Shown here in pieces: positions 24,283 to 30,943 of a DNA stretch of 38,070 nt. The translations under genes were made by a program, and so were the position numbers. Within the stretch, counting starts at the first letter, position 1; every line of letters starts with the position of its first letter. This stretch comes from Rhodospirillales bacterium (lineage in GTDB: Bacteria > Pseudomonadota > Alphaproteobacteria > Acetobacterales > Acetobacteraceae), in assembly GCA_028869595.1 (NCBI GenBank), contig JAGWRU010000041.1, positions 1-38,070 on the forward strand, given 5' to 3'. The notes beneath the pieces are model-generated. The model saw only the letters and a list, made by a program, of their open reading frames with translations, was not told the origin of the DNA and did no database searches.

Positions 24283-25104
24283 CTAACCCGCCTCGCGATT
24301 TTCCCGTTCGTAGTGGCGGTAATATTTATCCGTCACCAGATCGGTCTTCACCACCACGGCGACATCGGTGGTGTTGAACTGCCGGTCGATCACCGCCCCG
24401 TCGCCGACGAACCCGCCCAGGCGGAGATAGCCCTTGATCAGCGGCGGCAGCTCCGCCAGGGCGCGGCGGGTATCGAGGCCGGCGGCATCCAGGCGGCGCA
24501 TCTCGACATAGCGTTCGGCGCGGGCGCGCGGACGGATTTCCGGCGGCGCCAGATGATGGGCGTGCAGATAGGTCAGCTCCGTCGCCAGCGCATCGGGATC
24601 GGTGCCGGGCAGGCTGGCGCAGCCGAACATCAGGTCGATGCCGTGATGAAAGACATAGGCGGCGATGCCGCGCCACAGCAGCTGCATCGCCGCGCGGTTG
24701 CGATAGCCGGCATCGACGCAGGAGCGGCCCAGTTCCAGCACGCGGCCGGCAAATCCCAGCATCGGGCCGATGTCGTATTCATCGGCGGAATAGAAGCGTC
24801 CGATCCGCGCCGCCGCCTCCGGCAGGATCAGGCGATACGTGCCGACCACCCCTTCCGGTCCGGCACCGATGGAATGATCGACCACCAGCAGGTGATCGGC
24901 CACCGGGTCGAAATCATCGGCATCGCGTCCGCTTGCCAGCGCCGCCGCATCGGGGTGCGCGCCCAGCTCCTGGTAGAAAATCCGGTAGCGCAGCGCCTGA
25001 ACGGCGTCGATTTCCTCCGCCGTCTCGGCGATGCGCACGCCGAGATTGCCGGCCCGCAATTCCGGGAAGGGGGCTGCCGCGGGCGGGGGGATATCGGGGC
25101 TCAT
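24283..25104 (-). CDS. GNAT-type N-acyltransferase, OlsB-like
   Basis: A 273-residue protein with the hemolysin/OlsB-type acyltransferase domain. Landmarks are IDAVQALRYRIFYQELGAHP, DHLLVVDH, the block FAGRVLELGRSCVDAGYRNR and LFGCASLPGTDPDA (seen as MFGCASLPGTDPDA), then the C-terminal LPPLIKGYLRLGGFVGDGAV. Proteins of this type transfer a 3-hydroxyacyl chain from acyl-ACP to ornithine or another amine in aminolipid synthesis. An OlsA-type partner is not adjacent, although plsC is nearby. The start at 25104 overlaps the fur-like stop by four bases, so it is translated with that regulator. Confidence 0.85.
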   Translation of the reverse strand: MSPDIPPPAAAPFPELRAGNLGVRIAETAEEIDAVQALRYRIFYQELGAHPDAAALASGRDADDFDPVADHLLVVDHSIGAGPEGVVGTYRLILPEAAARIGRFYSADEYDIGPMLGFAGRVLELGRSCVDAGYRNRAAMQLLWRGIAAYVFHHGIDLMFGCASLPGTDPDALATELTYLHAHHLAPPEIRPRARAERYVEMRRLDAAGLDTRRALAELPPLIKGYLRLGGFVGDGAVIDRQFNTTDVAVVVKTDLVTDKYYRHYERENREAG

Positions 25105-25577
25105 CGCCGCGCGCTCCGACCCGGGGCGGCGGGTTCGGCGGCGGGCTCGGCGGCTTCCGCCAATTCCGGCTCGGCGCGGCGGCGGCCGAATAATTCCAGC
25201 CGCCACGATACCAGATCGAAGCCCAGACGCTCGGCGATGATCTGCATCAGGCGTTCATGCTCGGCATCCTGAAACTCCACCACCCGCCCGCTTTCGACAT
25301 CGATCAGGTGGTAATGCCGGCCATGCTCGGTGGGTTCATACCGCGCCCGCCCGCCGCCGAAATCGCGCCGCTCCAGGATGCCTTTCTCCTCCAGCAGGCG
25401 CACCGTGCGATAGACGGTGGCGATGGAGATGTGGCGATCCAGGGTGACGGCGCGGCGGTACAATTCCTCGACATCCGGATGATCGCTCGCCTCCGACAGA
25501 ACGCGGGCGATGACACGGCGCTGGCCGGTCATTTTCAGGCCCCGTTCGACGCAGAGGCGCTCGATCCGCGATTCCAT
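25101..25577 (-). CDS. Fur family metalloregulator, Cys-poor Mur-like type
   Basis: A 158-residue regulator. The winged helix includes TGQRRVIARVLSEASDHPD and HISIATVYRTVRLLEEKGIL. The metal and dimerisation region reads HYHLIDVESGRVVEFQDAE: the two CxxC pairs of classical Fur/Zur are absent, and the only Cys is at position 9. This fits the Mur-type alphaproteobacterial Fur that senses manganese or iron without structural Zn(Cys)4, although the true effector is not readable. The C-terminal 25 residues are Ala/Glu/Pro-rich and probably disordered. It is coupled by a four-base overlap to the OlsB-like gene. Confidence 0.9.
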   Translation of the reverse strand: MESRIERLCVERGLKMTGQRRVIARVLSEASDHPDVEELYRRAVTLDRHISIATVYRTVRLLEEKGILERRDFGGGRARYEPTEHGRHYHLIDVESGRVVEFQDAEHERLMQIIAERLGFDLVSWRLELFGRRRAEPELAEAAEPAAEPAAPGRSARR

Positions 25578-25683
25578 CCGATCCCCATGCCAAGCAGCCG
25601 GCAGCCGTCGCGCGGGCGAACGGCAAGGCCGGGCCGACCCTATCGGCAGGCCCGACGTAAGGCAAACCCGGCGAAGCAGGCAG

Positions 25684-25706
25684 CCCCCGCGCGTTGCCGG
25701 CGGGGG
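25684..25706 (-). terminator. GC hairpin downstream of mucR, possible terminator
   Basis: CCCCCGC (25684-25690) pairs with GCGGGGG (25700-25706) around a nine-base loop, starting 12 bases beyond the mucR stop. On the minus strand it is not followed by a T run, so it is a weak candidate that may need Rho or only stabilise the mRNA end. Confidence 0.35.
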
Positions 25707-25718
25707 TGGTGCGGCAGA

Positions 25719-26129
25719 TTACTTGCGCCCGCGCGGCTTGGTGCCCAGGCCGATCTTCTTGGCCAGAGAGGAACGATGCTTGGCATAGCTCGGCGCGACC
25801 ATCGGATAGTCGGCGGCCAGACCCCAGCGCTCGCGATATTGTTCCGGCGTCATGTTGTAAGACGTTTTGAGATGCCGCTTCAGCATTTTCAGCTGCTTGC
25901 CGTCTTCCAGGCAGACGATGTAGTCGGGAAACACCGACTTCTTCACGGGAACCGCAGGTTGCGGACGTTCGACCGGAGCCGGATCCTTGTCCACGCCGGA
26001 AAGCGTGCGATAGACATCCTGGATCAACCCCGGCAGCGCATCCACGGACACCGAATTATTGGCGACATGCGCGGAAACGATTTGCGCGGTAAGCCCCAGA
26101 ACGGTGTTGTTTGCCGGATGCTCAGCCAT
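25719..26129 (-). CDS. MucR/Ros family transcriptional regulator
   Basis: A 136-residue zinc-finger-like regulator of the prokaryotic Ros/MucR family. The N-terminal half (AQIVSAHVANNSVSVDALPG) carries the oligomerisation region, and the C-terminal half has IVCLEDGKQLKMLKRHLKTS then YNMTPEQYRERWGL, the DNA-binding fold. The finger shows C-x-x-D and one His; the second His of classical Ros is Ser here (KTS instead of KTH), so zinc binding may be weak or absent, as reported for some Mesorhizobium members. The ATG at 26129 is preceded by GAGG. MucR proteins repress many AT-rich promoters and often their own gene. Confidence 0.92.
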   Translation of the reverse strand: MAEHPANNTVLGLTAQIVSAHVANNSVSVDALPGLIQDVYRTLSGVDKDPAPVERPQPAVPVKKSVFPDYIVCLEDGKQLKMLKRHLKTSYNMTPEQYRERWGLAADYPMVAPSYAKHRSSLAKKIGLGTKPRGRK

Positions 26130-26225
26130 ATTTTGATCCTCTGTTAGCAAGAATTGTGGCGGTATAGGATGCGCGCAAGGCGTTTCGCAACCTATATTTG
26201 GTTTGTCAATACGCAGGTCAATATC
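26130..26225. promoter_or_regulatory. AT-rich divergent promoter region of mucR and a TusA-like gene
   Basis: This 96-base spacer is visibly richer in A and T than its surroundings and contains CTATATTTGG and GGTATAGG. On the minus strand TTGCGA and TATACC are spaced by about 18 bases and may serve mucR. AT-rich, T-tract-containing regions are typical MucR targets, so autoregulation is plausible. Confidence 0.4.
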
Positions 26226-26468
26226 ATGGACGAATGCTTACAAGCCGATATGGAGCTCGATATCACCGGGGAAATCTGCCCGATGACCTTCGTGCGCACC
26301 CGCCTTGCCCTCGATCGGCTGCATTCCGGCGCGCTGCTGCGCGTCCGCCTGAAAGGCGCCGAGCCGCTGGCCAATGTCCCGGCCAGCGCCGCCGCGCTGG
26401 GCCATGCGATCCTGGCCCAGGAAACCGCGCCGGACGGGGTTACGTCTTTGTTGATCCGGAAAAAATAG
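26226..26468 (+). CDS. TusA/SirA-like sulfurtransferase family protein
   Basis: An 80-residue small protein with the two-layer TusA fold. The invariant N-terminal motif is ITGEICPMTFVRTRLALDRL with the persulfide-carrying Cys18 in CPM; the C-terminal half has EPLANVPASAAALGHAI, the N-V-P-x-S signature of one TusA subgroup. Such proteins carry sulfur as a persulfide for tRNA thiolation or other sulfur trafficking. I chose ATG 26226 because the upstream in-frame extension from 26154 is promoter-like sequence. The 3' end overlaps the convergent dinB by 29 bases. Confidence 0.85.
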   Translation: MDECLQADMELDITGEICPMTFVRTRLALDRLHSGALLRVRLKGAEPLANVPASAAALGHAILAQETAPDGVTSLLIRKK

Positions 26469-27714
26469 TCCGCCCCTTGGCAATCGCGCCGGCCCCGAAG
26501 CGGGCCCGCAGCCGGTCGATGGCGCCCTGGGCGGCGACCAGCTTGGCGGTGTCGCGATCGACCAGATCGCCGCGATCGGCTTCCTCCGCCGGGCGCAACG
26601 GCGCCGCGCCGATGCCGATCAGACGGAAATAGGTCCCGTCGATCTCGCGCGCCAGCAGACCCCGCGCCGTCTCGAAGATCAGATCGGGCAGCAGCGTGGG
26701 ATTGGCCAGGCGCTGGCTGCGGGTGCGCAAGGCGAAGGCGGCGGTTTTCAGCTTCAGCACCACGCCGCCCGCCGCGAGTTCCTGTTCGCGCAGCCGCCGG
26801 GCGAGTTTTTCCGCCAGATGCCACAAAGCCGGTTCCAGCGTCGCGGCATCGTTGAGATCGGCGGCGAACGTCGTCTCCGCGCTGACCGATTTGGTCTCCC
26901 GCGTCGGATCGACGCGGCGCGCATCCTGGCCCAGCGCGCGGGCGAGCAATGCCGGCCCGTCCGGCCCCAGCCGGGCTAGCGCGCCGCGCGGGTCGAGCGC
27001 CTGGATCTGGCCGACCCGGGTCAGCCCCAACCCGGCCAGCCGCCGCGCCTGGGCCGGCCCGACCCCGGGTAATTCGCCCACCGCCAGCGGCGCCAGGCGC
27101 GACGGCGCCTCCGCCGCGCCGATCACCGCGAAGCCGCGCGGCTTGTCCCAGCCCGCCGCCATCTTGGCCAGCAGCCGGTTGGGGGCGAGGCCGATGGAAA
27201 TGCTCACCCCCACCTCCCGCTCCACCGCCAGGGCGAACCGCGCCAGCACCACGGCCGGCGGGGCGCGATGCAGCGCCGCCGTGCCGGATAGATCGAGCAC
27301 CGCTTCATCGATCGAAAGCGGCTGCACCAGCGGCGTCAGCGCGCCCATCAGCGCGCGGATGCGGCGCGCGGCGTCGGTGTATTTCGCGAAATCGGGGCGG
27401 ATCACCACCGCCTGCGGACAGGCTTTCAGCGCCTTGAACATCGGCATCGCGCTGTGCACGCCGGACAGGCGGGCGATGTAGCAGGCGGTGCTGACCACGC
27501 CGCGCACGCCGCCGCCGATGATCACCGGGCGCGTCGCAAGTTCCGGCCGGTCGCGCTTTTCCACACTGGCAAAGAAGGCGTCGCAATCGACATGGGCGAT
27601 GGCGAGGTCGAATAATTCGTCATGCGCCAGCACGCGCCGCCCGCCGCATTGCCCGCACGATGGCGCCGGGCCGGGCAGGATGGCCAGGCAGTCACGACAC
27701 AGCGCGGCCATCAT
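26440..27714 (-). CDS. dinB: DNA polymerase IV with N-terminal zinc ribbon
   Basis: A Y-family translesion polymerase of about 424 residues. The catalytic acids appear in LAIAHVDCDAFFASVEKRD and PLSIDEAVLDLSG. The little-finger region starts after SVSAETTFAADLND. Before the palm lies a four-cysteine ribbon, CRDC and CGQCG in the first 25 residues, an extension found in alphaproteobacterial DinB proteins. The start ATG (27714 or 27711) directly follows GGGAGG; a longer frame to 27774 only reads through the end of the upstream kinase gene. The gene begins 23 bases inside that kinase gene on the same strand. Its end overlaps the convergent TusA-like gene. Confidence 0.92.
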   Translation of the reverse strand: MMAALCRDCLAILPGPAPSCGQCGGRRVLAHDELFDLAIAHVDCDAFFASVEKRDRPELATRPVIIGGGVRGVVSTACYIARLSGVHSAMPMFKALKACPQAVVIRPDFAKYTDAARRIRALMGALTPLVQPLSIDEAVLDLSGTAALHRAPPAVVLARFALAVEREVGVSISIGLAPNRLLAKMAAGWDKPRGFAVIGAAEAPSRLAPLAVGELPGVGPAQARRLAGLGLTRVGQIQALDPRGALARLGPDGPALLARALGQDARRVDPTRETKSVSAETTFAADLNDAATLEPALWHLAEKLARRLREQELAAGGVVLKLKTAAFALRTRSQRLANPTLLPDLIFETARGLLAREIDGTYFRLIGIGAAPLRPAEEADRGDLVDRDTAKLVAAQGAIDRLRARFGAGAIAKGRTIFSGSTKT

Positions 27715-28615
27715 CCTCCCCCGCCTGCCACAGCCAGGCGGCACCCCGCACGCCGGAGGAATCGCCGTGGACATTCTTCACGATCGGGGTTTCCGCCGCA
27801 TCGCTGAAGACGTGGCGCGGCAGCAGGCCGGGCAGGTCGCGATAGAGATGCACCATGTTCGACAGCCCGCCGCCCAGCACGATCACGTCCGGGTCGATCA
27901 GATTGACGATATGGGCCAGGCCGCGCGCCAGCCGTTCGGCGTGGCGGGCCAGCGCCGCCTGGGCGCGCCGTTCGCCGGCTTCGGCGCGGGCTTCGATGGT
28001 GGAGGCATCGTGCGCCTCCGGCCCGTCGCAATCGCGGGCCAAAGCGGGGCCGGACAGCACGGTTTCCAGACAGTTCCAGTTGCCGCACCAGCAATGCACG
28101 CCCGGCAATTCCCACACGCCCGGCCAGGGCAGCGGGTTATGGCCCCATTCGGCGGCGATGCGGTGCGGCCCGGCATGCAGCCGGCCGCGATAGACGATGC
28201 CGCCGCCCACCCCGGTGCCCAGGATCACGCCGAACACCAGATCATGACCCTTGCCGGCGCCGTCGCTTGCTTCACTGAGGGCGAAGCAATTGGCGTCGTT
28301 TTCCACCCGCACCGTCCGCTTCAGTCGGGCGCTGATGTCGCGATCGAAGGCATGCCCGTTCAGGGCGTTGGAGTTGGCATTCTTGACCAGCCCGGTCTTG
28401 GGGCTGATCGCGCCGGGAATGCCGATGCCGACGGTCGCTGCGATGCTCAGCTTGGCCTCCGCCTGCTCCACCAGCCCGGCAATGGCCTCCACCGCCGCGT
28501 CGTAGCCTTTCGGGGTGGGGATGCGATGGCGCAGGCATTCCGCCCCGTCGGGACCGAGAACCGCGATCTCGATCTTGGTGCCGCCCAGGTCGATGCCGAT
28601 GCGATGCTTGCTCAT
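27692..28615 (-). CDS. ROK family sugar kinase (fructokinase/N-acetylhexosamine kinase type)
   Basis: A 307-residue kinase. The phosphate-1 loop is IGIDLGGTKIEIAVLG at the N-terminus. The catalytic Asp is in VENDANCFALSEA, and GVILGTGVGGGIV is the phosphate-2 loop. The ROK zinc site is seen as EWGHNPLPWPG followed by CWCGNWNCLETVLSG, with His and three Cys. The adenosine segment is VIVLGGGLSNM. The start ATG 28615 (MSKHRIGIDLGG) is preferred to 28690, which adds 25 poorly conserved residues. The ELPG...CWCGNWNCLET pattern is nearest to Mak/NagK-type enzymes, but the sugar is not proven. Confidence 0.92.
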   Translation of the reverse strand: MSKHRIGIDLGGTKIEIAVLGPDGAECLRHRIPTPKGYDAAVEAIAGLVEQAEAKLSIAATVGIGIPGAISPKTGLVKNANSNALNGHAFDRDISARLKRTVRVENDANCFALSEASDGAGKGHDLVFGVILGTGVGGGIVYRGRLHAGPHRIAAEWGHNPLPWPGVWELPGVHCWCGNWNCLETVLSGPALARDCDGPEAHDASTIEARAEAGERRAQAALARHAERLARGLAHIVNLIDPDVIVLGGGLSNMVHLYRDLPGLLPRHVFSDAAETPIVKNVHGDSSGVRGAAWLWQAGEDDGRAVS

Positions 28616-28677
28616 GGGGATAGAATGGGCGGCTTGGGCGGCTTGCTCAAGCGCGGTGCGCAGCGCCAGGATAGGGC

Positions 28678-28944
28678 ATGAGCGCACCAACCCAAGAAAC
28701 CCTGCTGGACGTGAAGGGCATGAACTGCCCGCTGCCGGTGCTGCGCGCCAATCGCGCCCTGCGCGGCATGGCCCCGGGCGCGCGGCTGCGGGTGTTGGCG
28801 ACCGACCGCGCGGCAGTGGCCGATTTCCGTGCCTATTGCGAGGAAACCGGCCACGCCCTGCTGGCCTTCAGCGAGGATCAGGGCGTGTTCTCCTTCCTGA
28901 TCCGCCGCCGGGCGGAGGATGCGCAGGCCGGAAAAGCGCCATGA
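28678..28944 (+). CDS. TusA family sulfurtransferase
   Basis: An 88-residue protein. LLDVKGMNCPLPVLRANRAL is the canonical TusA N-terminus with Cys17 in CPLP; the C-terminal half (GHALLAFSEDQGVFSFLIRR) completes the fold. It transfers sulfur, classically in the relay to 2-thiouridine at tRNA wobble positions. The ATG follows AGGATAGGG. Its stop overlaps the following amidohydrolase start by four bases (ATGA), and it diverges from the ROK kinase over a 62-base spacer that must contain both promoters. It is the second TusA-like gene within 2.5 kb and is closer to classical TusA than the first. Confidence 0.9.
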   Translation: MSAPTQETLLDVKGMNCPLPVLRANRALRGMAPGARLRVLATDRAAVADFRAYCEETGHALLAFSEDQGVFSFLIRRRAEDAQAGKAP

Positions 28945-29879
28945 CCACCGCCCTGATCACCCATTCCGACTGCATCGGCCACGATCCCGGCCCCGGCCAT
29001 CCCGAATGCCCCGACCGGCTGCGCGCCGTGCTGGCCGCGCTGGATGCCCCGGAATTCGCCACCCTGCTGCGCCTGCCCGCGCCGGAGGCGAGCGAGGAGC
29101 AGCTTTGCCGCGCCCATCCGCCCGACTACGTCGCCGCGATCCTGGCGCTGGAGGTGGCGGCGGGGGAGCGCCTCGCGCTGGACCCCGACACGCAATTCGG
29201 CCCGGGCACGCGGCGCGCGGCGCTGCTGGCGGCCGGCGGGGCGGTGGCGGCGGTGGATGCGGTGCTGGGCGGGCAGGCGCGCACCGCCTTCGCCGCCATC
29301 CGCCCGCCCGGCCATCATGCCGAACCGGCCCGGCCGATGGGGTTCTGCCTGTTCAACAACGTGGCCGTGGCCGCGCAGCACGCCCGCGCGCGCTGGGGCA
29401 AGCGGCGCATCGCGGTGGTGGATTTCGACGTCCATCACGGCAACGGGACGGAGGCGATGTTCGCCCGGGATGGCGATCTGTTCTACGCCTCCTCTCATCA
29501 ATTCCCGTGCTATCCGGGCACCGGGCGGGCATCCGATACCGGCATTGCCGGCAATATCGTGAACCTGCCGCTGCCGCCCGGGGCCGGCAGTGCGGCCTTC
29601 CGCGCCGGCTGGGACGCCACCATCCTGCCGGCGCTGGAAGCCTTCGCGCCGGAGGTGCTGATCGTCTCCGCCGGCTTCGATGCGCATCGCGCCGACCCGC
29701 TGGCCGCGCTGGAGCTGGAGACCGAGGATTTCGTCTGGCTGACCCACGCCTTGCTGGGCGTGGCGGATCGGCATTGCGATGGGCGGATGGTCTCGGTGCT
29801 GGAGGGCGGGTACGACCTTGCCGCGCTGGCCGCCTCGGCCGCGGCGCATGTGCGGGTGCTGATGCAAGGCGCGCCGTAA
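28941..29879 (+). CDS. Histone deacetylase-like amidohydrolase
   Basis: A 312-residue zinc hydrolase of the arginase/deacetylase superfamily, similar to acetylpolyamine amidohydrolases and class II-type bacterial HDACs. The start HSDCIGHDPGPGHPECPDRL is typical. The charge-relay histidines are in IRPPGHHAEPARPMGFCLFN. Zinc ligands are seen in VVDFDVHHGNGTEAMF (Asp and His) and SAGFDAHRADPLA (Asp). The end has SVLEGGYDLAALA. It removes acetyl groups from polyamines, lysine or other amides; the substrate is unknown. It is translationally coupled to the preceding TusA gene, an unusual pairing without an obvious biochemical link. Confidence 0.93.
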   Translation: MTTALITHSDCIGHDPGPGHPECPDRLRAVLAALDAPEFATLLRLPAPEASEEQLCRAHPPDYVAAILALEVAAGERLALDPDTQFGPGTRRAALLAAGGAVAAVDAVLGGQARTAFAAIRPPGHHAEPARPMGFCLFNNVAVAAQHARARWGKRRIAVVDFDVHHGNGTEAMFARDGDLFYASSHQFPCYPGTGRASDTGIAGNIVNLPLPPGAGSAAFRAGWDATILPALEAFAPEVLIVSAGFDAHRADPLAALELETEDFVWLTHALLGVADRHCDGRMVSVLEGGYDLAALAASAAAHVRVLMQGAP

Positions 29880-29883
29880 CCAT

Positions 29884-29921
29884 TCGGATGGAACGAGGGA
29901 GATCGGATGGAACGAGGGAGA
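29884..29921 (+). repeat. Perfect 19-bp tandem duplication carrying a ribosome-binding site
   Basis: TCGGATGGAACGAGGGAGA occurs at 29884-29902 and 29903-29921 with no gap. Each copy has a GAGGGAGA binding site and an ATG. The second copy serves ATG 29928; the first copy plus the ATG of the second (29907) offers an in-frame start seven codons longer. Confidence 0.9.
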
Positions 29922-29927
29922 ACCGCC

Positions 29928-30761
29928 ATGCAGCGCGCCGTGACGGAAATTCTGCAGGCCGCAAGCCTGATCGACGATGGCGATATGCATTTGCGCCGCG
30001 CCTTGCCGCTGGAGGAACGCACCGCGCTGGGGCCGTTCGTATTCATCGATCATTACCGCCATCACAGCCGGCGCGGCATCGGCGATCAGCCGCATCCGCA
30101 TGCCGGGATCGAGGTGATCAGCTATCTGCTGGAAGGCGGGGTGGAGCATCGCGACAGCATGGGCTTTCGCGACCGGCTGGGGCCGGGCGATGCGCAATTC
30201 ATCCGCGCCGGGCGCGGCATGCTGCACGCCGAACAGCCGCTAAGCGGGCGGCACGGCTTGCAGCTTTGGGTCAGCCTGCCGCCGGAATTGAAGCTGGTGG
30301 AGCCGAGCTACACATCGCTGCCGGCGGCGGAGATTCCGGAACTGGCGGCGGAGGGTTCGCGCCTGCACGTGGTGGCGGGGACAGTGGATGGCGTGCAGGG
30401 GCCGATGGCGCTGAGCGGCGGGGCGGTGTTTGCCCGGCTGCGGCTGGAAGCCGGGGCGGCGCGGACGCTGACGGTGGATGCCGAGGTGGAGTTGGGGGTG
30501 TACGTGCTGCAGGGGCAGGCGCGGGTTGGCGGCACGGTTCTGCCGACCGGCGCGCTGGGGTTGTTGAGCGGCGGGACGCAGGTGGCGGTGGTGGCGGAGG
30601 GGACGGAGGCAGTGGAGGTTGCGTTGCTGGGCGGCGGGACGGTGCAGGGCGCGGTGTTGTTTGCCGGCCCGTTCGTGATGGATACGCCGGAGCGTCTGGC
30701 GCAGGCGAAGCGGGATTTCGTGGCTGGGCGGATGGGGCGGTTGGAGGGGGTGCCGTTTTAG
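29928..30761 (+). CDS. Pirin family protein
   Basis: A 277-residue bicupin. The N-terminal cupin holds the metal site: PFVFIDHYRHHS, then QPHPHAGIEVISYLLEGGVEHRDS (H-x-H and a later His) and AGRGMLHAEQP. The middle and C-terminal barrel are VFARLRLEAGAARTLTVDAE and VELGVYVLQGQARVGG. Pirins bind iron; some have quercetinase activity and others modulate enzymes or transcription. The ATG at 29928 lies six bases after GAGGGAGA in a duplicated leader; 29907 is an alternative start. The last third is strongly G-rich on the coding strand and ends in an eight-G run that includes the last base of the stop codon. Confidence 0.92.
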   Translation: MQRAVTEILQAASLIDDGDMHLRRALPLEERTALGPFVFIDHYRHHSRRGIGDQPHPHAGIEVISYLLEGGVEHRDSMGFRDRLGPGDAQFIRAGRGMLHAEQPLSGRHGLQLWVSLPPELKLVEPSYTSLPAAEIPELAAEGSRLHVVAGTVDGVQGPMALSGGAVFARLRLEAGAARTLTVDAEVELGVYVLQGQARVGGTVLPTGALGLLSGGTQVAVVAEGTEAVEVALLGGGTVQGAVLFAGPFVMDTPERLAQAKRDFVAGRMGRLEGVPF

Positions 30762-30943
30762 GGGGGGGCAAAGCTGACTTGAGTTTTCGGGACCGGGATC
30801 ATTCCGATTGGCTACGGGCTTGCACAAGATGCCGCCAGCTTACTAGTGAGCGAAGTTGCATAACGTAAAAGGTCGCTCGGGATAACCGTGGTAACTTGCA
30901 AAAAGATATTTTGGAGAACGACGACAGTCATTATTATGGAGTA

